Assembly: GCA_021613335.1 (NCBI GenBank)
Contig: JAJTWR010000205.1
Span: forward strand, 490,001-554,000
DNA: 64,000 bases
From: Whitmania pigra
Taxonomy: Eukaryota; Annelida; Clitellata; Hirudinida; Haemopidae
Direction of reading: 5' to 3'
Shown here: positions 54,082 through 64,000 of the stretch, piece by piece
How positions within the stretch are numbered: position 1 is the first letter of the stretch
Layout: each line of letters begins with the position of its first letter
Position numbers and translations under genes: made by a program
The notes under the pieces: model-generated
What the model was told of the DNA's origin: nothing
The model's database searches: none
The model's input: only the letters and a program-made list of their open reading frames with translations

Positions 54082-54860
54082 TATTATTATTATTATTATG
54101 TTGTTGTTATTATGAGTCAATATAAATTAATTAACATAAATTAGTTGATGTAATAATTCATAATAAGATAACATTTAGTTACATGCTTATTACTTTATCG
54201 TTGTGTAGTGATTAATTTTCATTTTTGCGTGATTATTATTATTGTTATTAGTTGCTAGCGATTCTGTGCATTATTGGTGCTAATTATGAATAATTAAGTA
54301 TGAATAATACTATCATCTTGTTGTTGTTGTCGTCAACTACTTTTAACAGAGAAAACAAGCACATTTATCTCGTTGTTGCTGAGTTGAAATAAATCTCTCG
54401 GAAAAAAAACCTTTCTTTTTTAATTTTCCTGACTTGTGAAAAAATGAGGGAGGGACTAAGTAGTTGATTGATTGATTGGTTGGTTCATCGATTGGTTGAT
54501 TGATTGGTTGATCGATTGGCTAGGTATAAATGAGTGAATGACAAAAATAATTTGACGGATAATTGTTATATAATTTGCATTTCTAAATTCCAGTTGATGA
54601 GTCAATCATTACTGATTCAAATTGATTTTTGTCGGTCGTGACAACGTTTTGTTGTTGACGATTAAAACGTCAAGCTGAGAGTCGTAACTTTGCACCCAGT
54701 TTTGTCGTCTGCATAATTCTCATTAATTTCAAGCTCCTCTCAATGTACCTGGGCTCAGTTTTTATTATTTATTAACGACTATTGACTATTTCCTAATCAC
54801 GCAAGTTATCTTTCAAACCGCGCTGAACACCTCTGATGCGATGCACATTGTGCTTTACAA

Positions 54861-54917
<57 letters not shown>

Positions 54918-55042
54918 TTTCATTATCTTTACAATTATTATTACCATTTTCATTATCATTACAATTATTATGATCATCATAATTAATATTAGCATTACAA
55001 TTATAATTGTCATCATAATTATTATCATTATTATTATTATTA

Positions 55043-55139
<97 letters not shown>

Positions 55140-57630
55140 CGTCAGTATTATTGCATTATCCATGGAAACAGAATATAAAGAGCACGAGGACAGGAGACCA
55201 CAAACAAACCTGGGAAATGTTTGCTCGAAGCATCGACTTTGGAAAAGTGCTTCTGTTCTTTGTTGTCTTGAGTCGTGTCATCATCATCATCATGACATCC
55301 ACCATACCATCATCATCATAATCATCATGACAGCCATCACATCATCATCATCATCATGACATCCACCATACCATCATCATCATAATCATCATGACAGCCA
55401 TCACATCATCAACATCATCATGACATCCACCATGTCTTCATCATGGACGTCACCATCATCACCATCACTATCACCGTTATTTATTGCAACTCCCTGTTCA
55501 ATAGTCAATGACACTTTGGTTATCCTTATTCTTATCGGGAGGCCTCCTCGTCGAGCGTCATAATCGTGATGAAAGCAGAGTTGGTCATGATGATGATGAT
55601 GATGATCTTCGAATGGTGATGGTGGACGTTTGTGTTTGGAGTGGGAGTTGCCATAGAGGAGAGAAGGAAGAGATGATGATGGTGGTGGTGGTGATGATGA
55701 TAATGATGATGGGGTTGTTAGCGATGGCGACGATGACAACAATGATACTGGCTGCGATGGTGATGCAAAGAAATGAAGTCTGGAAGAGAACAGAGCTTCA
55801 GCTTCTTTTTCTCTCCATCGATCGTCGACATTTGCACTGACCTGGAAATGAAGCCGTCGGCGTGGAATGATTGTCTTCGTCGCCAATGGAAACGGTGGAA
55901 ACAATGGCTCCGTTGTCGACGCTTTTGCTTTCCTCGAGTTTCCTGGAAACCAAGCTGTCGACGTGGAACGATTGTCTTCGTCGCCAATGGAAACGGTGGA
56001 AGCAATGGCTCCGTCGTTGCTTTTGTTTTTCTCGAGTCCACGATGTCATCGTGACGGGGGCTCGGGGAAAACTTTATTTATTCTTTACCGATGGGTTCAG
56101 GATCCTTTGTGGAATGCCAGGGTCAACACTGGCGATCGATGTATGGATGGGTGGGTGGGTGGATGGATAGATGGGTGGTTGGGTGGATGGATAGATGGGT
56201 GGTTGGGTGAATGGATTGATGGGTGTGTAAAAGAAGCACAATTACTTAATGAGATATGTTTATGACGGGAAAAGTCTCTTTAATGCCACGAACATGGAAT
56301 GCAATTAACTCGGCAATTAAGTTCCGCAGATCATAGAAATTAGACGAGCACAGGAATAATGAATGAGATACAAATTAATAATAATATGATTAAAACACTT
56401 GTCAGAACCATAGCACTGGCCGATGTTTTGTAATTGTAATTGTAACCTAATTTGCATATCCCCACATGGGATTTTTTACATAGCCCTAACCATTTACATA
56501 GTGTTCCTTCTTCTCGTATTCGATTTTATGGCTCCGTGCAACACTTGACGGAAATGTGGACGCGATATTGGATTTACAGCATTTTGAGTGGCGGAGAGTT
56601 TAATAATTAAATAATTAATAAATAAATATATTTATTTATTTGTGGATTTGTTTAAAAACGTTTTATTAATCAATATATTTTTTCTTATTTTTATTTATGT
56701 TTTTTATTTTGTATTTTTTAGCGAACCTCAGGGCATGTGTTACATCGAGACGTCCAATCTTGATGGAGAGACCAACCTTAAAATAAGACAGGTTTTTGAA
56801 AATTTATTAGTAATAATATCGATGTTAATAATTTATAATAAGCTACAATACAATAACCACAAATCAATAACAATATAAATGATAATAATAATAATTATGA
56901 TGAAAATAATAGTGATAATAATACTACTGTTGCTTTTGTTTACTGCATTATGCTTAGAATCATTAATTAAACAAGAAGTCAGTAAAAATTAGGCAGTAGA
57001 AATTAGAATCAATTGCACCCAAATTTCGTGACGTGTTCCGACCGTCAGGGTATCCTGTCGACACTCAGTCTTTCACGTCGAGCCGAAAAAAATATATTCC
57101 GACTCGCGACATCATTTTTTTTAACACTCTTCCGTCACTAATGTGTCACAATGCCATCACAACCACTGTCAAGTGCAGAAAACAACATCATCATCATCAT
57201 CATCATCATCACCACCATCATCATCATCTTCATCATTACAAGACTAGTCATAATCATTGTCATAATCACCACCACCATCATCAACACCATGCACAGGGCA
57301 TCCCCTTCACGGCAAAGATGGTGACCCACGAAGACCTTCAATCCCTCAGCGGTGCACTCGAGTGTGAACTCCCGAATGCCCACCTGTACGACTTTGTGGG
57401 CACGCTCAGACCACGGATGACCTCGGCTCAAGAGTGGGTGGAGCTTGTATTGTGATGATGACGATGATAATGATGATGATGTTGTTGTTGTTGATGATGA
57501 TGATGATGATGATGAATATTATTATTATTATTATTATTTTTAATTATGAGAAAAATTATCTTGTTTATTGATGATGGCGAAGAAAATGATGTTGATATGG
57601 TTATTATTATTATTATTATCTTTATCGTTA

Positions 57631-57661
<31 letters not shown>

Positions 57662-59039
57662 ATTATTATTATTATTATTATTATTATATTATTATTATTA
57701 TTATTATTATTATTACTTAATTGATAATCGAATAAATAGGCTGGACCCTTTAGATATCTTCTATGCTGTTAAATGTGCTCCATCGCATGTGTTGTTGTGT
57801 GACACCTCTGCTCTGGTAAACATGTCGGCAATAAATTGATGAGGGCATTTTTGGACCAGCTAAGGCTTTTACTGATCATGATTTTGTGATGATGGTCATG
57901 GTAATGGTGATGATGATGATGGTGATGATAATAGTTATGGTTATTATTAGTATCGCCATTATAATCATAATAATAATAATAATTATTATTATTGTTGTTA
58001 TAATTATTAGTAGTAGTAGATTGGACCCTTGGAAGCAGTCAGATACATTTCATGACATTGGTTAAAAACCGCATGTCCCTTGTTGGTGTGTGTGACACCA
58101 TTGTTTGGTTAACTTGCAGACGATAAGTTGTTAAGGGGCAGCACGATAGATTTTATAACATTTCAGCTTGAAGCTAAGTTTTTTTGAGACCTGTTTAAGG
58201 TCTTTTTACTGATCATGATTTTGTGATAATAAATAAATAAATAAAATGTGATAATAATGATGTTGGTAATGACAATGATGGTGATAGTGATGATGATGCT
58301 GATGGAGAATTATATGGAAGATGATGATATCAATGGCAGCAACAATATTGAAAATGATAATGATTTTATTATTGTTATTGTAATAATAATATTATTATTA
58401 TTAATATTGCTTTCTCTAGATTATGTAATCACTTTTAGATACATTATGATTATGGATGTATGTCTTTTGCATGTGACACCTCTCATTGGTTAACTTGTAA
58501 GCAATAAATTGAGTGTTAAAACCAGTTAAAAGCAGGTCAACTATGATTAAGGAGATTTTTGGGGCTGTTAGGGCTTTGGCTGAATTCTTGTCAAAATTCT
58601 TGTGATGATGATGATGATGATGATGGAGATTAATGTGGAAGATGCGCATGGTGATGATGTTGAAGACGACGACGACGATGATGATGATGATGATGATAAT
58701 GTGCAGGTCTTATCCCTTGGGTCCAGAGCAGATACTGTTGAGAGGTTCCATGCTGAAGAACACGAGATGGATATTTGGTGAGTCGATCCTTGCCTCTTTG
58801 CATTTGTTCCTGTTGAATTGATGACATCGATGATAATTGTGACGGTGATGATGAGATGATAGTAGTGATTGTGATGATGGTGATTAATTCATATTAATAG
58901 TGACGGTGAAGATAATTAATCCACGATGTTGATGGTAATTCATACTGATAATGATGTTGAAGATGTTGATGATGATGATGATGTTGGTAATCACATTGTA
59001 TTAACAATAATGATGCTGCTTATCATTAATTCATATTAG

Positions 59040-59103
<64 letters not shown>

Positions 59104-59195
59104 GTGGTGGTGGTGATGATGATGATGATGATGATGATGTTGGTAATCACATTGTATTAACAATAATGATGCTGCTTATCATTAATTCATATTAG

Positions 59196-59268
<73 letters not shown>

Positions 59269-60758
59269 TGTGGTGGTGGTGGTGGTGATGATGATGATGA
59301 TGATGATGATATTGGATTTTATGAATTATATCAAGATTGATGCCTTAGCAAAGAAGAGTTGCTTATACAACATTTTTTGTTATGATTTAATAAATATTAT
59401 TTAATGTTTTTTGTTTGATTTTAATTTTAATTTTAATTTCTGGCTTTGTGATACTTGTATAATTATTTTATTTTTATAATAAAACTATATAGTACTACAT
59501 AACTTCATAGCTTAGTGTTTCCTGCTATTTATTATTATAATGCAACTTTATAACATGGTGCAATGGTCATATTAGTGGCTTAATAAAAGCCATTAAACTG
59601 GTTAAATCTTAATCTTAAATAAATCCTATTATAACTTATTAACATTATCCAGTTATATTTTTATTTATATTATATTATTACACAACTTATTAACATAATA
59701 ATAATTAATAATAAATATGTGTACATTTAAGTTAGTTTAACAAAGGTTATAATTATTACATAACTTATTAACTTATTCCTACATAACATTGTATGTGATG
59801 TAATAATACTACATAATACAATGTGATACTTTGTAATGTAATTATTGACATAATCCTGTACGATAACTAATATTACGTAACTATTAATAACAAAGGCGTC
59901 GTCGTCTTCACCGGACACGAGACGAAGTTCATGTTGAACTCCACCATGATTCCCCTCAAGAGGTCATCTGTCGAAAGGGTCGTGAACTCTCAGGTCAGTC
60001 GGTGCACTTATGGGTTTTTTTAAAGACAAGAATTTGTTTTTACTGCACATGTTGAGAAAATTGTTGCTTAAAGTAAATTAAATTTAAATATTAATTATTT
60101 AAAAAATTAATGTTTAAAAATTAAATTTAATATATATACTTAATAAATGAATATCTATTTTCCATTACTTTTAACAAATATTGAGATACTTTTAAATATT
60201 AAAAGGCTTGCCTGTAGTTACAGTCTATAGATAGCTGAGATTATTAATTTGAAATGTTGTTAAATATTGTCTCTGTTTTATTTGTTTGATATGAAACAAA
60301 ACACTCACTCGCACACTGCACACTAATGCATGTCTGCAAGTTACGTAACTCTCCTAAAAAATGGCTGCCATATTTTTTAAAATTCATTACAAAATGTTTT
60401 TAAATTGGGAAAATGTTCTGTTTATCATCACCATCACCATCATCCTTATCATCGTCATCATCATCATCTCATTCAAGTTAGACAAGAAATGATCTAATAC
60501 TTACTAAGTATGTACAAACAATAGAAAGCCGAACAATCGCTTACTTCTCGATGATTCAATCAAGTTTTCCGAAAGCATCGACAATTGAGCAGACGCGTGC
60601 GGTGTTTCGCATTCTGTTGAAGCGGCAGTAAAGCGAAACACGGTTTTGTCGTTCGTGGTGGTCGAACATCCTGTTGTATTGTAAAAGTACTCGAGGTACA
60701 AACGTTACGACAATAATAGGAGTAAAAAAAAGTAATATTGATATTAATGATGTCATAT

Positions 60759-60800
<42 letters not shown>

Positions 60801-62815
60801 AGTACAAATAAATATTATTATTAATGACATCGCATGTAAATAAGAATAATGTTAACATTAATAATATTATTATCATTGATAATATAATCACCATCATCAT
60901 CGTCAGATCCTGATGCTGTTTGCCATTCTGATTGTCCTCGCTCTCGTCAGCGCAGTGGCCAGCCAGATCTGGATCACCAAGAACAACCACAAACACTGGT
61001 ACCTCGGAATTTCCGGTCGGTATTTATAGCTCTGAAGTTTCATTTCTCAAGTACACTGATTACTTGATTAAGTAAAATTAAATGTATGTTAAAAAAAGAC
61101 TGCATTGGCAATATTCGTTAGTATATCATACAACTGCAGTTCTCCATCATTATTGTCATATATTCATCATATATTATATCATCATGTATTACAGTCATCA
61201 TCATCATTATCATCATCACATCACATCATCGTCGACAGATGTCGGTCCTTCGAACTTCATCCTGAACCTACTGACCTTCGTGATCCTGTACAACAACCTC
61301 ATCCCTATCAGCCTGCAAGTGACCCTCGAGATTGTTCGGTTCGTGCAGGCCATCTTCATACAGTGGGTGAGTGTGTGCAGTTGCTGTTGTCGGTATTGTT
61401 TGTTTCAGACTGTATTCTATTGTTGTTGATGTTGATGTTGCGCACATTGTGTTGCGTTGTCGCTTCGTTTACGATGTCCTTTGCGTTTTGATGTCTTGAT
61501 TATTGTCAGTCATCATCATCATCATCATCATCATCATTGTCAATCCTCACCTTTATCCTCATCATTGTCAATCATCATGGTCAACTCACAAATCACCACA
61601 AATCACCACAAAATCATCCATCCCTCACCATACTCCCCAACAGGACCTCGAGATGTACGACGACAAACACAACATCCCCACGGTCGCCAAAACCTCAAAT
61701 CTCAACGAGGAGCTCGGGCAGGTTGGAATGAAATCCGTTCTTCGATTGCAATAGTCTCTCGGGAGAAACTTTGGCAATTGTTGTCATCATCAACATCAGT
61801 GTCATCATCAACATCAGTGTAATCATCAACAACATCATCAGTGTCATGAACAATGTCATCATTGCAATCTGTTGTCGTATTAAACAATGTTGTCGTTGTG
61901 GTTGCTGTCATTATCGATTGGATTTTATAATTTTTACATCATCGTCATCATCATTGTTGCCTTGATGAGCTATTTTTGTTGCCTTTTGTTTATTTTTTTA
62001 TTTCGATCATTGATTATCCTTATTTCTCCGGAATTTTCCTAACCTCTTGAATTTCTTTCCACTATTAATTCATCTTTTTTCATTTTTTTACATCATCATC
62101 ATTATCATGATATCATCATCATCATCATCATCATCATCACTATAGCATTATCTCATCATCATCATGATGTTGGTGGAGGCTTCTCTATATGACCTTCTGA
62201 CATTTACCCTCAAAGGTCAAGTATGTCTTCTCAGACAAGACGGGGACCCTGACCTGCAACATCATGGAGTTCAGGAAGTGCAGTGTGGGAGGAGTCAAGT
62301 ATGGGTGAGGGATAGAATTATCATAATGCATTCTAATGTGCGAATGATAATGATAATGAATCTTTTGATGGGTAATAAAATAATTTATTCGTTAATTCTC
62401 AACTCTTCAAATACAACATCATCTTCAATAAATCGTTGGTGTGAATTTATTTATTATTAATGTCTTGTGGATATTACAGTTGCCATCGTCAAGTTACTTG
62501 TACTAGTACCTGCTTACATTACTAATTTGTTACCTGATACTGTAACTTTAACTTACTTTAACTTAACGTCTCCAATATTTAACACATCAATATTCCTCAA
62601 CGTTTTCAGAGAAAATCCGGAGTCTACGGAGAAGTTCAACGACCCGATGCTCATCGAGAATTTCCAAACGGGCCATGTTAGTTATCGTCATCATCATCAT
62701 CATTGTTTTATTATTAATATTATTATTATTATTGCTATTGTTGTTGTCATTATTATAATCGTTAATGTATAATATTTAACAATTTAATTAAATTATTAAT
62801 TTAACATACGTTCAC

Positions 62816-62881
<66 letters not shown>

Positions 62882-63136
62882 TTAATTAGCTTATTGAGCA
62901 TGTCGTCATCAAGTAAGTGTCGTCAAAATCTGTTCCGTCGCATGCGTTCTTGCGCGCGTGACACCTCTGCCTGGTTAACTTGTAGGCAATAAATTGATGG
63001 CAGTAGTAGTAGTAGTAGTAGTAGTAGAGGTCACTACATAGGTCCTGTGGGGTTGTTTGTGTTTTTGGACCCTTTAAGGGTTTTTACTGAAGTAACTGAC
63101 CCTGAAATGATGATGATGATGATGATGATGATTGAT

Positions 63137-63207
<71 letters not shown>

Positions 63208-63217
63208 GATGATGATG

Positions 63218-63261
<44 letters not shown>

Positions 63262-63992
63262 AATGATGATGACGATGATGACGATGATGATGATGATGAT
63301 GATTGATGATGATGATGATGACGATGATTGATGATGATTGATGATGATGACGACGATGATGATGATGATTGATGATGATGATGATGATGATGATGGTTAA
63401 TGTGAGAGATGGTGACATTGGTAGTAGTGATGATGAATCTAGTGACAGTCATGACTTTATTATTATCATCATCATCATCAGTGGTTACTCTCATATTACT
63501 AACACTATTATCATTGTTGTTATTACTATTGTCGTTCGGTTTCCAGGAGACAGCGAACATCATCCGAGACTTCCTGACCCTGATGTCCGTCTGTCACACC
63601 GTCGTGCCAGAGAAGGACCCAAACGACCCCGACAACATAGAGTACCTCGCATCAAGTCCTGGTAAGACTGATGAAGATGGCAGTGTGATGGTAGTGATTG
63701 TGGTTATGATTATATTGATGGTGTCAAAATAATAATAATTAGTTTAATAATATCATTTAATTATTATTATTGTTGTCTCATTATTACTATACATTAAAAT
63801 AGTAAAGTAATCATTAATAATATCATCATAAATATAATTAAATAAATCATTACAAATATCGTTAATATTATTATTTTAAACATTATAAAATAATATATTT
63901 ATTATTAAGATGAAAGAGCTTTGGTCTTGGGAGCCAAAAGTCAGGGTTTCAACTTTTGTGGCAGAACTCCACACGATGTGACCATTAAAGTG
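49710..63992 (+). CDS. ATP8A: ATP8A-type P4-ATPase (phospholipid flippase), 5' part
   Basis: This flippase moves aminophospholipids to the cytosolic leaflet of Golgi/endosomal and plasma membranes, with a CDC50 partner. Exons in phase are 49710-49743 (tentative first, [12 protein letters not shown]), 50341-50458, 50656-50755, 51334-51432, 52035-52080, 53803-53917, 56722-56791, 57297-57433, 58707-58777, 59896-59993, 60907-61015, 61239-61366, 61644-61721, 62216-62304, 62610-62676, 63547-63661 and 63910-63992; they encode 519 residues. Features: [19 protein letters not shown], then membrane helices 1-2; actuator motif [10 protein letters not shown] (DGET loop); helices 3-4 with the P4 motif NLIPISL; then [20 protein letters not shown] with the phosphorylated Asp near residue 408. 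The NLIPISL and NLNEELGQ motifs favour ATP8A over ATP8B or ATP11. The nucleotide-binding domain has only begun when the window ends. Confidence 0.95.
51584..51642 (+). other. Possible cryptic or poison exon in the flippase gene
   Basis: Between exons 51334-51432 and 52035-52080 a 59-bp block has a strong acceptor (gctgtcggttgcag) and a gtaata donor, and reads [19 protein letters not shown]. Including it would shift the frame and place a TGA at the second codon of the exon at 53803. It also splits the conserved EDIKRRRAD sequence. It could be a regulated nonsense exon or a chance block. Confidence 0.3.
53930..54110. repeat. (TTA/TTG)n tract
   Basis: Starts about 13 bp after the donor of the flippase exon ending at 53917. 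Confidence 0.85.
54860..55140. repeat. (TTA)n array with ATC interruptions
   Basis: About 280 bp of TTA in the flippase intron between 53917 and 56722, with ccattttcattatc interruptions in the middle. Confidence 0.9.
55281..55440. repeat. ATC-rich minisatellite, unit of about 65 bp
   Basis: The order catgacatccaccatacc, then atcatcatgacagccatcac recurs twice, with a third partial copy. Confidence 0.8.
55865..56035. repeat. Tandem duplication of about 105 bp, GC-richer
   Basis: The blocks gattgtcttcgtcgccaatg then gaaacggtgga..caatggctccg occur at about 55869 and 55969. They stay open in several frames, but no family is visible and no flanking splice sites fit the flippase, so no exon is called. 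Confidence 0.75.
57745..58600 (+). repeat. Three tandem-like copies of an intronic repeat family
   Basis: Each copy carries gtgacacctctg or a variant, then ggttaacttg, then gcaataaattgatg, then a variable block, then tttttactgatcatgatttt or a variant. Copies are centred at about 57820, 58110 and 58490. A fourth lies at 62930-63100. At least the first, third and fourth run into GAT arrays. Confidence 0.7.
58970..59310. repeat. Tandem duplication of about 155 bp with GAT/GGT arrays
   Basis: The segment gttggtaatcacattgtatt through cattaattcatattagtgat, followed by (GAT)n and (GGT)n, is present at about 58984-59117 and again at 59140-59288. Confidence 0.85.
62818..62880. repeat. (TTA)n tract in a flippase intron
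   Basis: About 63 bp of TTA in the intron after exon 62610-62676. Confidence 0.9.
62930..63400 (+). repeat. Fourth copy of the intronic repeat followed by a GAT array
   Basis: The sequence gtgacacctctgcctggtta then gtaggcaataaattgatgg (62958-63000) is followed by a (TAG)n run, then ggaccctttaagggttttta, and then GAT repeats from 63107 to about 63393 with frequent gattgat variants. Confidence 0.75.
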
Positions 63993-64000
63993 GTGAGGAT

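Noticed and set aside
55401..56265. Several overlapping frames over the 105-bp duplication
   Set aside because: Both strands are open because of the duplicated GC-richer unit. None joins in phase to flippase exons, and no family is visible.

Overview
The window is animal nuclear DNA. Genes are split into many short exons with GT-AG introns plus a few GC-AG introns. Introns and spacers are very AT-rich and full of simple repeats: (TTA/TAA)n, (GAT/ATC)n, (TGAG)n and (GGAT/GGAC)n. The proteins (an ANKRD50-like ankyrin protein, VTI1A, an ATP8A-type flippase, cyclophilin A, an unconventional myosin) are metazoan in character. An animal DUF389 membrane protein, a CsRn1-like Ty3/gypsy element and the repeat-laden introns suggest an aquatic invertebrate. 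The species cannot be fixed from sequence alone.

Layout. 269-4411 (-): 13 in-phase exons of a DUF389 multipass membrane protein, with tentative upstream exons to 6427. 8061-8883 (-): a three-exon gene for an unrecognised 70-residue protein. 9221-10014 (-): a five-exon cyclophilin A (164 aa). 11070-17970 (+): six exons of an ANKRD50 orthologue (1373 aa), with its 3'UTR running to about 19.1 kb. 20460-22960 (-): the Golgi/endosomal Qb-SNARE VTI1A. 23135-27413 (-): a young Ty3/gypsy element with nearly identical LTRs and intact pol but almost no gag. 28495-45933 (+): a 29-exon unconventional myosin (1073 aa) whose tail looks like a SMAD-type MH2 domain. 46917-47190 (-): a possible orphan terminal exon. 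49710-63992 (+): the first 17 exons of an ATP8A phospholipid flippase; the gene runs off the right edge.

Mobile and repeat content. The first myosin intron holds a 28S rDNA fragment joined directly to the 3' end of a LINE. Three very short retroposed tails, all from one non-LTR family and each between target-site duplications, lie near 7.9, 19.3 and 36.0 kb. A 119-bp inverted pair brackets most of the DUF389 gene. Intron 6 of the myosin holds a diverged segment in two or three copies. Introns of the flippase carry copies of a 100-200 bp repeat, three of which run into GAT arrays.

The genes do not form a pathway. VTI1A, ANKRD50, the flippase and the myosin all act in membrane traffic or at membranes, but nothing here shows that they are co-regulated. 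The most notable points are the motor-MH2 fusion, the animal DUF389 gene, the 28S-LINE chimera, three GC-AG introns, and introns with complementary GAT and ATC tracts at their two ends. Exon limits were read by hand from splice signals, reading frame and family similarity; no alignment or database search was run.
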